A stretch of DNA of 9,096 bases from an uncultured Gemmatimonadota bacterium (GCA_946480845.1 CAMLLJ010000109.1:1-9096), one strand, 5' to 3'. Counted from the stretch's first letter, positions 1 to 6,346 are shown. Notes: generated by a model from the letters alone, not told the origin. Program-made: numbers and translations.

Positions 1-71
1 ACTCGAACCCGCACGGGCTTGCGCCCACTGCGCCCTGAACGCAGCGCGTCTACCAATTCCACCACTTCGGC
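1..71 (-). tRNA. tRNA-Leu (anticodon CAG), 3' end cut off by the window edge
   Basis: Read on the minus strand from base 71, the sequence folds as a class II tRNA. The acceptor 5' strand is GCCGAAG, followed by U8-G9, a D arm with AATTGGTAGA, and an anticodon stem CTGCG/CGCAG closing the loop TTCAGGG. The anticodon CAG (plus-strand 35-37) reads CUG leucine codons. A long variable arm, GGGC-GCAA-GCCC, is typical of tRNA-Leu. The T arm begins GCGGG-TTCGAGT, and the window ends there, so the 3' side of the T stem, the acceptor 3' strand and CCA are outside. It would decode CUG, a very common codon in this GC-rich genome. The fold was made by eye, but the D loop, anticodon loop and variable arm agree closely with E. 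coli tRNA-Leu(CAG). Confidence 0.95.
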
Positions 72-82
72 GAGCCGGACAA

Positions 83-110
83 ATTATCCGGGTGGCGGCG
101 CCCGCGTCAA
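83..110 (-). promoter_or_regulatory. sigma70-type promoter for tRNA-Leu
   Basis: On the minus strand TTGACG (105-110) is followed after 16 bases by GATAAT (83-88). Both boxes match the sigma70 consensus at 5 of 6 positions. Initiation would fall near base 76, about 5 bases before the mature tRNA 5' end at 71, leaving a very short 5' leader for RNase P to remove. The AT-rich -10 stands out in the GC-rich surroundings. Confidence 0.7.
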
Positions 111-119
111 GCATGGTCG

Positions 120-148
120 TTGACCCGTCCGCGAGCACGGCCTATCCT
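120..148 (+). promoter_or_regulatory. sigma70-type promoter for the smpB operon
   Basis: TTGACC (120-125) is separated by 17 bases from TATCCT (143-148). The -35 matches consensus at 5 of 6 positions and the -10 at 4 of 6. Predicted initiation is near base 155, giving an untranslated leader of only about 11 bases before the smpB GTG at 166. It lies back to back with the tRNA-Leu promoter, with 9 bases between the two -35 boxes. It is the only candidate seen ahead of the five-gene operon. Confidence 0.55.
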
Positions 149-165
149 TTGCTCAGGTACTCACC

Positions 166-654
166 GTGGCCCAGAACGAGCCCCCTGCCGCAGAGCGGAA
201 GATCTCCGTCGCCCGGAATCCCAAGGCGACGCACGACTATCATGTCCTCGAGACGTGGGAGGCGGGGATCGTGCTGTCCGGAACCGAGGTCAAGTCGCTC
301 CGGGACGGGAAGGCCTCCATCAAGGAGGCCTGGGCCCGGGTGCGCAACGGGGAGGTCTTTCTCGAGGGGATGAACATCACGCCGTACACCCAGGGCAACC
401 GGTACAATCACGAGCCGGTCCGCTCCCGCAAGCTGCTCCTGCACCGCAAGGAGATCGCCCGGCTCATCGGCTCGGTCGAGCAGCAGGGGCTCACCCTCGT
501 GCCGCTGGAGCTCTATTTCCGCCGGGGCAAGGCCAAGATCGCGCTCGCGCTGGGGCGCGGGAAGAAGCAGCACGACAAGCGCGAGGACCTGAAGCGCCGC
601 ATCGCCGACCGCGAGGTCGCGCGGGCCGTGGCGGCAGGGCGGCGCGGCCAGTGA
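166..654 (+). CDS. smpB: SsrA-binding protein SmpB
   Basis: SmpB binds tmRNA (ssrA) and places it in the A site of stalled ribosomes for trans-translation in the cytoplasm. The 162-residue product has the usual family length and order. NPKATHDYHVLETWEAGIVL lies near residues 18-37, GTEVKSLRDGKASIKEAW follows, then NHEPVRSRKLLLH and the GLTLVPLELYF strand. The basic tail beginning GRGKKQHDKRE is the segment that enters the mRNA channel in the known family. GTG at 166 is the only usable start: the same frame has a stop at 121-123 and no other ATG, GTG or TTG follows it before 166. TCAGG at 153-157 gives a weak ribosome binding site 8 bases upstream. The gene opens an overlapping operon, sharing bases 651-654 with the amidase. 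The tmRNA gene itself is not in the window. Confidence 0.97.
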   Translation: MAQNEPPAAERKISVARNPKATHDYHVLETWEAGIVLSGTEVKSLRDGKASIKEAWARVRNGEVFLEGMNITPYTQGNRYNHEPVRSRKLLLHRKEIARLIGSVEQQGLTLVPLELYFRRGKAKIALALGRGKKQHDKREDLKRRIADREVARAVAAGRRGQ

Positions 655-1934
655 GCGCGGCGGCCGGCCTCCTGCTGCTGCTGGCGGGCGCCGCGGGATC
701 GGGGCCGCCGGTCCCGGCGGCGCCCCCGGCCCAGGTCACCATCGCGACCACGCGCGGCGAGCTCCAGCTCCCCGTGCGGCTGGACGATGCCGGCGCGCCG
801 GTGCTCTACGCCTCGCCGCTGGTGCTGGCGCTGGGTGGTGAAGTCCGCCTTTCCGGCGCGTGGGCCAACGTGGTGATCGCGAAGCGGCCGCTCAAGCTGC
901 TGGTGGGTGCGTCGTTCTACGTGCTCGACAACCGCGTGCACCCCATGGCCGGCGAGGTCTCGCTGCTCCGGGACACGCTCTTCGTGCCGCTCGACTTCGT
1001 CACCGCGGTGCTGCCGGCCGTCTATCCGGGCCGGTTCACCTGGGATGCCGCCGCCTACCGGCTCGCCGAAGCGGGCTGGAAGCCTGCCCCCGCCCCGGTG
1101 GCGGCGCAGCCATCGGACACGCGCGACGTCGCCATGACGGGCATCCCCGGCACCGGCACCTACACCGGCCCGCGGCTCCCCAACGGGCTCCGGCCCGGCC
1201 ACGTGGTCACGGTCGATGCCGGGCACGGCGGCGATGACAACGGCAATCCCGGCCTCTACCTGCCCGGCGGGCTCAAGGAGAAGCACGTCACGCTCGCGGT
1301 GGCCCTGCTGCTCCGGCGCGAGCTCGAGGCGCGCGGCGTCCGGGTGCGCATGACCCGCACCAGCGACGTGCGTCCCGACCTGGTCAAGCGCGCCCCCATG
1401 TGTGGGGCCGACTGCGACCTGTTCGTCAGCCTGCATGTGGACGCCCTCGACACCCGGCGCAACCGGAACTACCGGAGCGTCAACGGCTTCCATACGATCA
1501 TCATCGGCGAGGAGAACACCGAGGAGTCGAACCGCATTGCCCGGATGGAGAACGAGGCGCTCCGCTTCGAGGACCCGGACGCGGTGACCGGCGGCAGCGG
1601 CGGCCTCGGATTCATCCTGAAGGACCTGCAGATGAACGAATACCTCCGCGAATCGGCGCGCGCCGGCGAGCTGATTCAGGATCACCTCGGCGAGGTCCAT
1701 CCGGGGCGCGACCTGGGCGTGCGCCAGTCGAACATCCTCGCGGTGCTCAATACGGCCCGCCGTCCGGCGGTCCTCGTCGAGATGGGCTTCAGCACCCACC
1801 GCACCGACGCGCAGTTCCTCGGATCGTCCACCGGCCAGCGCCGGATCGCGTCGTCCGTCGCCGACGCCATCGTGCGCTACCTCCTCGAATTCGAGCGCCG
1901 GACCGGCGAGTCCGCCGGCGAGGGCACCCGGTGA
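651..1934 (+). CDS. secreted N-acetylmuramoyl-L-alanine amidase (Amidase_3) with an N-terminal stalk-like domain
   Basis: A zinc hydrolase that cleaves the bond between N-acetylmuramic acid and L-alanine in peptidoglycan, acting outside the inner membrane. The product has 427 residues from GTG at 651. The hydrophobic start (SAAAGLLLLLAGAAG) looks like a signal peptide with an unusually weak basic n-region. Residues about 30-140 resemble the copper-amine-oxidase-N-like stalk domain (LVLALGGEV, a variable stretch, then LFVPLDFV). A Pro/Ala/Gly-rich linker follows to about 183. The Amidase_3 domain covers about 184-415, with all expected zinc and catalytic residues: His192 (VDAGHGG), Glu210 (KEKHVTL), His262 (SLHVDA) and Glu377 (VEMGF). 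The frame stays open far upstream, but translation from 651 fits the signal peptide and the GTGA overlap with smpB. The catalytic call is firm. The N-terminal domain assignment is by resemblance only. A role in daughter-cell separation, as for AmiC, is inference. Confidence 0.92.
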   Translation: MSAAAGLLLLLAGAAGSGPPVPAAPPAQVTIATTRGELQLPVRLDDAGAPVLYASPLVLALGGEVRLSGAWANVVIAKRPLKLLVGASFYVLDNRVHPMAGEVSLLRDTLFVPLDFVTAVLPAVYPGRFTWDAAAYRLAEAGWKPAPAPVAAQPSDTRDVAMTGIPGTGTYTGPRLPNGLRPGHVVTVDAGHGGDDNGNPGLYLPGGLKEKHVTLAVALLLRRELEARGVRVRMTRTSDVRPDLVKRAPMCGADCDLFVSLHVDALDTRRNRNYRSVNGFHTIIIGEENTEESNRIARMENEALRFEDPDAVTGGSGGLGFILKDLQMNEYLRESARAGELIQDHLGEVHPGRDLGVRQSNILAVLNTARRPAVLVEMGFSTHRTDAQFLGSSTGQRRIASSVADAIVRYLLEFERRTGESAGEGTR

Positions 1935-3337
1935 GGCGCGCGCTGCTCGCCGCCGCCCTGCTCCTGGCCGGCTGCGCGTATAACGGGATGTACCATGCCC
2001 GCCGGCTGAGCAGCGATGCCGAGCGCGCCGAGCGCGACGGGCGCACCATCGACGCGAACGCCTTCTGGGGCCAGGTCACCGTCAAGGCGGAGACGCTGCT
2101 CGCCCGGCACCCCGACAGCAGGTACGCCGCCGAGGCGAAGCTCCTGCTCGGCCGGGCCCACGCCCATCTCGACGACTGTACCGCCGCGCGCCCGATGCTC
2201 CGCGCCGCGCTGCCCACGCTCACCGATTCCGCCGACCTCCGCGATGCCCGCGCCGACCTGGCCCGCTGCGACCTCAGTCTCGGCGACTACGCCGCGGCGG
2301 CGCTGAGCTACTCGGCGCTGATGGGCCAGGGCTCGGCCGGCGAGCAGCGGGCCACCCGCCTCGCGCTGGCGCGGTCACTCCGCATGGCGGGGCGGGGCGA
2401 CGAAGCGCTCGCCACGCTCGAGGGGATGGACGGTCGGGACGCGACGGAGGAGCGGCTCCTGGCGCGGGCCGCCAGCGGCAGCGTCGCCGCGATGACGGCG
2501 CTCGCGGATTCGCTCATCGCACTCCGGGACTCGACGGCGCCCTGGGATTCGGTGCTCGCATCGCTTGGACGGCGCGACCCGATGGCCGCCTCGCACCTGC
2601 TGGATCGACTCGCCCCGGTCTTCGCCGGCCGGCCGGCCCTCAACGCGCGCCGGCTCGTGGACGACGCGCACCGACTCGGTCCAGTGGACCCGGCGCGCGC
2701 GGAACAGCGCCTGGCCCAGGTGGCCGCATCGGGCGGCGACGAAGGCGCCGCCGCGACCGCGCGCATGCACCTGCTGCGGACCTCGCTGGCCCAGGTGTCC
2801 GAGCCGGCCGCCCTCGACAGCATTCGTGCCGCCCTCGAACGCGAATCCACCGGGCCGCTGGCCGCCGAAGCGGCCGTCCTGAGCAGGGTCGTGGCCCGCG
2901 TGCAGAGCGCCGATTCGATCACGGCCGCCACCCCGCAGGGAGACCTCCGCCTCTTCCTGGTCGCGGAGGCGGCGCGCGATTCCCTTGGCGCCGTGCCGCT
3001 GGCGGCGGGCCTCTTCCGGAGCGTCGCCGAGCAGTGGCCCGACTCGCCGTACGCCCCCAAGGCACTGCTCGCGGCCGAAGTGCTGGTGCCCGCCACGCCG
3101 GACCTGCTCAGCCTGCTGGACGCGCGCTATCCCGCGAGTCCGTACGTGGCCCGCCTGCGCGGCGAGGATGTTCCGGAGCTGCTCGCGCTGGAGGACTCGC
3201 TTGGCGCCTTCGCGGTGGCGGCGGCCGCCGCGCGCGAGCCGGTCCTCACCAAGGACACACTGCAGGAGCGCCGTCCCCGCCCGGCGCAGGTCCGCCCTCG
3301 TCCGGGGACGCCCGGCACCACCGTCGCGCCCCGGTGA
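1931..3337 (+). CDS. TPR-like lipoprotein, function unknown
   Basis: The 468-residue product starts with MRRALLAAALLLAGCAYNG, a good type II signal peptide with lipobox LAGC and Cys15 as the lipidated residue. Export and anchoring to a membrane, probably the outer one, are therefore expected. The rest is Ala/Leu/Arg-rich and helical with TPR-like hairpins: around residues 45-85 (ARHPDSRYAAEAKLLLGRAH), 95-150, and again late in the protein (FRSVAEQWPDSPYAPKALL). The PDSPYAPKA phrase is typical of BamD- and YbgF-type outer-membrane TPR proteins. A basic, proline-rich tail closes the protein. GTG at 1931 makes a GTGA overlap with the amidase, and the last 4 bases overlap pyrD. I cannot name the family. 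Serving as a scaffold or partner for the upstream cell wall amidase is an inference from position and shared export. Confidence 0.8.
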   Translation: MRRALLAAALLLAGCAYNGMYHARRLSSDAERAERDGRTIDANAFWGQVTVKAETLLARHPDSRYAAEAKLLLGRAHAHLDDCTAARPMLRAALPTLTDSADLRDARADLARCDLSLGDYAAAALSYSALMGQGSAGEQRATRLALARSLRMAGRGDEALATLEGMDGRDATEERLLARAASGSVAAMTALADSLIALRDSTAPWDSVLASLGRRDPMAASHLLDRLAPVFAGRPALNARRLVDDAHRLGPVDPARAEQRLAQVAASGGDEGAAATARMHLLRTSLAQVSEPAALDSIRAALERESTGPLAAEAAVLSRVVARVQSADSITAATPQGDLRLFLVAEAARDSLGAVPLAAGLFRSVAEQWPDSPYAPKALLAAEVLVPATPDLLSLLDARYPASPYVARLRGEDVPELLALEDSLGAFAVAAAAAREPVLTKDTLQERRPRPAQVRPRPGTPGTTVAPR

Positions 3338-4206
3338 CGGCCGGGCCGCTCTTCCGCGACCTCTTCGGGACCCGCTTCCAGAACCCAGTCCTGCTCGCCG
3401 CCGGCACCGCAGGCTACGGCCTCGAGCTCGACGGCGTGATGGACCTCGAACGGCTCGGCGGCATCGTCTGCAAGGCGGTGTCCCGCGAGCCGCGGGCCGG
3501 CAACCGCGCGCCGCGGGTCGCCGAGTTCGCGGGCGGGATGCTCAATTCGGTGGGGCTCGCCAATCCCGGGCTCGACCACGTCCGCACCCACGAGCTGCCG
3601 GCGCTGGTCCGGCGGCTGCGCCGCGCGCGCATCCTGGTCAACGTCGTCGGGTTCACGGTGGACGAATACGCCGAGGTGGTGTCCGGGCTCGAGGAGGTCG
3701 AGGGCATCACGGCGTACGAGCTCAACCTCTCCTGTCCCAACACCAGCGCGGGCGGGATCGAGTTCGGCGCGGATGCCGGGTCGGTCGCGGCGATCGTGGC
3801 GGCCTGCCGGCGCGCCACACGCCGCGGGCTCGCCGCGAAGCTCTCACCCGTGCTCCCGGACATCGCCGGGATGGCAGTGGTCGCGCGCGACGCGGGCGCC
3901 GACGCGATTTCCGTCGTGAACACGATTCCCGGGTCACTCTATCACGGGGCGACCCAGCGGCTGGGCAACGGCAGCGGCGGGGTGAGCGGGCCGGTGCTGC
4001 TTCCGGTCGGTGTCCTGGCGGTGAGCCGCGTGCTCGAGCGGACCGGCGGCATGCCGGTGATCGGCCTCGGCGGGATACGGAGCGCGGCAGACGTGGAGCA
4101 GTACCTCCGCGCGGGCGCCACGCTGGTCGGCATCGGGACCGCCGCCCTCGCCGACCCGCGCCTGCCGGAGCGCATCGTCCGCGAGCTGGAGCGCGCCCAT
4201 GGCTGA
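3334..4206 (+). CDS. pyrD: dihydroorotate dehydrogenase, class 1B type catalytic subunit
   Basis: Oxidises dihydroorotate to orotate with FMN, the fourth step of de novo UMP synthesis, in the cytoplasm. The 290-residue product is a TIM barrel from GTG at 3334. Landmarks are Lys47 (VCKAVSREPRAGN), the RVAEFAGGMLNSVGLANPG segment, the active-site loop ELNLSCPN with catalytic-base Cys134, Lys169 (AAKLSP), Asn196 (VVNT) and the phosphate-binding GLGGI and GIGTA turns near the C terminus. A cysteine base marks class 1 rather than the serine-using, membrane-bound class 2. The sequence after SCPN (AGGIEFGAD) and the GNRAPRV context match class 1B, which works as a PyrD2-PyrK2 complex passing electrons to NAD. 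No pyrK is in the window. It overlaps the lipoprotein gene by 4 bases and pyrF by 8. One oddity is GGVSGPVLLPVG where I recall GGLSGPAIKPVA in relatives. Confidence 0.94.
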   Translation: MTAGPLFRDLFGTRFQNPVLLAAGTAGYGLELDGVMDLERLGGIVCKAVSREPRAGNRAPRVAEFAGGMLNSVGLANPGLDHVRTHELPALVRRLRRARILVNVVGFTVDEYAEVVSGLEEVEGITAYELNLSCPNTSAGGIEFGADAGSVAAIVAACRRATRRGLAAKLSPVLPDIAGMAVVARDAGADAISVVNTIPGSLYHGATQRLGNGSGGVSGPVLLPVGVLAVSRVLERTGGMPVIGLGGIRSAADVEQYLRAGATLVGIGTAALADPRLPERIVRELERAHG

Positions 4207-4903
4207 GATCATCGTCGCCCTCGACGTTCCGTCCGCCGCGGAGGCGGAGCGGCTGCTCGAGCGGCTCCCTGGCCTCCGCTGGGTGAAGGTCGGCTCCATC
4301 CTGATGACCCGGGCCGGGCCCGGGTTCGTGCGCGGGCTGGTGGACCGCGGCCTCGATGTCTTCCTCGACCTCAAGTGGCACGACATCCCCAACACGGTGG
4401 CGGGCGCCGTCTCCGCTGCACGCGAGCTTGGCGTGTCGATGGCGACGGTGCACGCGCTGGGCGGCCCGGCGATGATGCGCGCGGCGGCAACCGCGGCGGA
4501 TGGGGCGCTCGCCCTCGTCGGCGTCACGGTGCTCACCTCGCACTCGGCCGGCGAATACGACCGGGCGACCGGGCGGGAAGGGACCGACCTCGCGCGCGAA
4601 GTCGATCGGCTCGCGAGGGCGGCCCTGGACGCGGGGCTCGATGGGGTGGTCTGCTCGCCGCAGGAGACGGCGCGGGTGCGGGCGCTCGCGGGGCCGGGCG
4701 CGCTGGTCGTCGTGCCCGGCATCCGCAGGGCGGGTGATGCGGCGGGAGACCAGACCCGGACCGCCGACCCCGCCACCGCTGCCGCCAGCGGTGCGACGCA
4801 CCTGGTCGTCGGCAGGCCGATCCTGGCGGCTCCCGATCCCGAGGCGGCGTACGCGGAGCTGGCCGCGAGCGCCGGCGGCGCGCCGCCCGGGGCGGTCCGG
4901 TAG
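4199..4903 (+). CDS. pyrF: orotidine 5'-phosphate decarboxylase
   Basis: Decarboxylates OMP to UMP, the last step of de novo pyrimidine synthesis. The 234-residue length is normal for the bacterial short form. The N terminus EIIVALDVPS is the first barrel strand with its substrate-binding aspartate. Strand 3 carries the catalytic signature FLDLKWHDIPNTV, with Asp57, Lys59 and Asp62 as the charged triad; relatives usually have Phe where Trp60 stands. The C-terminal phosphate-binding part reads VVPGIR, GDQTRTADPATA and then LVVGRPI. ATG at 4199 overlaps the end of pyrD by 8 bases, so translation is probably coupled. The C terminus ends in a Gly/Ala/Pro-rich tail. The stop lies 9 bases from the stop of the convergent cytochrome gene. 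Confidence 0.96.
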   Translation: MAEIIVALDVPSAAEAERLLERLPGLRWVKVGSILMTRAGPGFVRGLVDRGLDVFLDLKWHDIPNTVAGAVSAARELGVSMATVHALGGPAMMRAAATAADGALALVGVTVLTSHSAGEYDRATGREGTDLAREVDRLARAALDAGLDGVVCSPQETARVRALAGPGALVVVPGIRRAGDAAGDQTRTADPATAAASGATHLVVGRPILAAPDPEAAYAELAASAGGAPPGAVR

Positions 4904-4912
4904 TCTCCTGCC

Positions 4913-6151
4913 TTACAGCGACTTCAGGTACTCGACGAGGTCGGCCCTTTCCCGCGTCGTGAGCGTCAGTCCCATCAGCTCGACATAGTGCTGCACCACA
5001 TCCTCCAGCGTCGCCGCGCTGCCGTCGTGGAAGTACGGGCCGTCGAGCTGTGGCGGGTTCCAGAGCCCGCGCAGCGGCGTGGTGCGGAAGCGCTTCGTGA
5101 CGCTGCGCTCGGCGTAGGACCCGTCTTGCCCGACCTCGGCCGCCGTGTACAGCTTGCCGGTGTTGACATCGGTCAGCGCGCCGCCGAGGTGGCAGTCCGC
5201 GCAGCGCGCCTTGCCATTGAAGACGGCGCGGCCGCGCCGCGCCGCAGCGACATCATAGCTGCCGGCAGCGGGCTCCGGCGTGGCCAGGCTGAACTGGTAG
5301 GCGCGCAGGGCATCGAGCTTCGACGAGACGAGGTCCGGCGGGTTGTCCACGGTCACGCCGATGCGCGGATCGGTGAAGCGCCCGTGCCCGTGCATCTGGG
5401 TGATCGCGACGTAGGCATTCCAGTAGGAGACCACGTCGTCGCCGGTGTACAGCTCGCGCTGGACGTGGCGAAGGCCGAAGGCCGGCGGCAGCACCACGGG
5501 AATGTTCTTCCCGTCCTGGTTGAAGCGGGGATCGTACTTGCCGGCGGGCCACGATTCGTACACGGCCCGCTGCTCCGCCGTGAGCGCCTTGGACAGGGCG
5601 ACGATCGCGCCGACGGACAGGTCGCGGTTGGGCCATCCGTCGAGCCGGCGACCGATGCCCGCATCGAAGGAGTTGTCCACGGTCGAGTGGCAGAGCGCGC
5701 AGGTCACCCCGACCCGGACGAGGTTCCCGTCGGCGTCGACCTGGCCCTTGACGCCGACCACGGCGTCGAGGCCGAGCAGGGCCACCGTCGTGGCCGGCGC
5801 GTCCAGGTCCACGGTGCCCGCCTTGATGCCGGCAACGATCTCCGCCGGGAGGGCCTCGGCGTCAACCTTGAGACCGAGCTCGAGCGCCTTGCGGGGACTG
5901 AGCGAGGCCTGGATCTCCTGGTGGAGTGCGAGCGTGTCGGTCCAGAAGGTCTCGTTGCCGTAGGTATCGAACCGGAACGTCTCCTGGCCCTGGGCGACAT
6001 GCTGAGGATTGAGGCGGCCGGGCGCCATTTCGGCCTGGCGGCCCGCCTGCGGGGACGTCGTGGCGTCGGTGCAGGCGAGGCCAGCCATCGCGGCCAGGCC
6101 GCCCAAGGCAGCGCCAAATCCGCGAAGGCGTCGGAACGTGATGCGTGGCAT
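4913..6151 (-). CDS. di-heme cytochrome c, cytochrome c peroxidase/MauG-like, predicted exported lipoprotein
   Basis: The 412-residue product begins with a basic n-region (MPRITFRRLRG) and a hydrophobic stretch ending MAGLAC, so it is exported. Cys27 could be lipidated, although GLAC is a non-canonical lipobox. Two CXXCH c-heme sites are present, CALCH (Cys151, Cys154, His155) and CADCH (Cys317, Cys320, His321), 166 residues apart as in two-domain bacterial cytochrome c peroxidases. The C-terminal phrase RTTPLRGLWNPPQLDGPYFHDGSA, with TLEDVVQHYVEL and a final LVEYLKSL, is characteristic of that superfamily. Its substrate cannot be told: peroxide reduction or another oxidative role in the periplasm is possible. 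ATG at 6151 has AGGAG (6161-6165, reverse strand) 9 bases away. It is a single-gene unit, convergent with pyrF and divergent from rpmJ, with its own promoter. Confidence 0.88.
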   Translation of the reverse strand: MPRITFRRLRGFGAALGGLAAMAGLACTDATTSPQAGRQAEMAPGRLNPQHVAQGQETFRFDTYGNETFWTDTLALHQEIQASLSPRKALELGLKVDAEALPAEIVAGIKAGTVDLDAPATTVALLGLDAVVGVKGQVDADGNLVRVGVTCALCHSTVDNSFDAGIGRRLDGWPNRDLSVGAIVALSKALTAEQRAVYESWPAGKYDPRFNQDGKNIPVVLPPAFGLRHVQRELYTGDDVVSYWNAYVAITQMHGHGRFTDPRIGVTVDNPPDLVSSKLDALRAYQFSLATPEPAAGSYDVAAARRGRAVFNGKARCADCHLGGALTDVNTGKLYTAAEVGQDGSYAERSVTKRFRTTPLRGLWNPPQLDGPYFHDGSAATLEDVVQHYVELMGLTLTTRERADLVEYLKSL

Positions 6152-6160
6152 GGGTTTATT

Positions 6161-6165
6161 CTCCT
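6161..6165 (-). promoter_or_regulatory. ribosome binding site of the di-heme cytochrome gene
   Basis: AGGAG on the minus strand lies 9 bases upstream of the ATG at 6151. It is one of the clearest Shine-Dalgarno sites in the window and supports that start. Confidence 0.7.
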
Positions 6166-6188
6166 GGGTTCGCCGGGTGGCGGCGACC

Positions 6189-6228
6189 GTACTCCGGAAT
6201 GGGAGTACATACTACTGAACTCTAGTAC
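6189..6228. repeat. two adjacent 20-bp palindromic repeats, candidate tandem operator
   Basis: Copy A (6189-6208) is a perfect 7-bp inverted repeat, GTACTCC-N6-GGAGTAC. Copy B (6209-6228) follows with no gap and contains TACTA-N8-TAGTA. Aligned head to tail, the copies agree at 13 of 20 bases, with the shared pattern nTACTnCnGAAnnnnAGTAC. Their centres, 6198.5 and 6218.5, are exactly 20 bp apart, about two helical turns, so two dimers would bind on the same face. Copy B covers the -10 and spacer of the cytochrome promoter and copy A covers its predicted start, a layout expected of repression. Copy A could also form a hairpin at the 5' end of the mRNA. The regulator is not identifiable from here. 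Confidence 0.5.
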
Positions 6229-6238
6229 AATTAGTCAA
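6209..6238 (-). promoter_or_regulatory. sigma70-type promoter for the di-heme cytochrome gene
   Basis: On the minus strand TTGACT (6233-6238) and TAGTAT (6209-6214) are 18 bases apart. Each box matches consensus at 5 of 6 positions. Initiation is predicted near 6202, giving a leader of about 50 bases. Immediately upstream of the -35 (6239-6260, read on the minus strand) lies an A-rich stretch with ACAGAAACTACAAAACTT, which could act as an UP element. The whole area is an AT-rich island in otherwise very GC-rich DNA. Confidence 0.6.
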
Positions 6239-6346
6239 GGAAGTTTTGTAGTTTCTGTAAGCTGGATCACCGAGGAGTTGCGCGAACGGGGCGGGCGGCT
6301 GGTAGTGCGGAGCGCGGATCGGTCAGGCGGGTCCAACCCGGTTCCC
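6239..6346. other. intergenic DNA between the divergent promoters
   Basis: This part of the 274-base gap (6152-6425) between the cytochrome gene and rpmJ holds no gene I can support. The first 20 or so bases are the A/T-rich segment that may be an UP element for the minus-strand promoter. From about 6261 to 6346 the DNA returns to high GC and shows only a short palindrome, AACC-C-GGTT, near 6335. No infA or other small ribosomal gene is hidden here in either direction. Confidence 0.5.

Noticed and set aside
1..71. tRNA-Leu as the attachment site of an integrated element
   Set aside because: No integrase, direct repeat of the tRNA 3' end, or change of base composition is visible, and the 3' end where integration would occur is outside the window.
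513..1799. Long open frame on the minus strand opposite smpB and the amidase
   Set aside because: High GC leaves few stop codons in antisense frames. The product is Arg/Ala/Gly/His-rich with no recognisable domain, and the plus strand carries clear SmpB and amidase sequences.
4874..4887. 14-bp GC palindrome as an intrinsic terminator of the pyrimidine operon
   Set aside because: It lies inside the pyrF coding region, is not followed by a T-run, and similar GC palindromes are common in such DNA.
6226..6231. TACAAT as a second plus-strand -10 box
   Set aside because: No acceptable -35 lies 16-18 bases upstream, and the position is explained by the palindromic repeat and the minus-strand promoter.
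6261..6271. GCTGGATCACC, the same as part of the 3' end of 16S rRNA
   Set aside because: Only 11 bases match and the following bases are not the anti-Shine-Dalgarno CCUCC. There is no other rRNA sequence around it, so chance is the best explanation.
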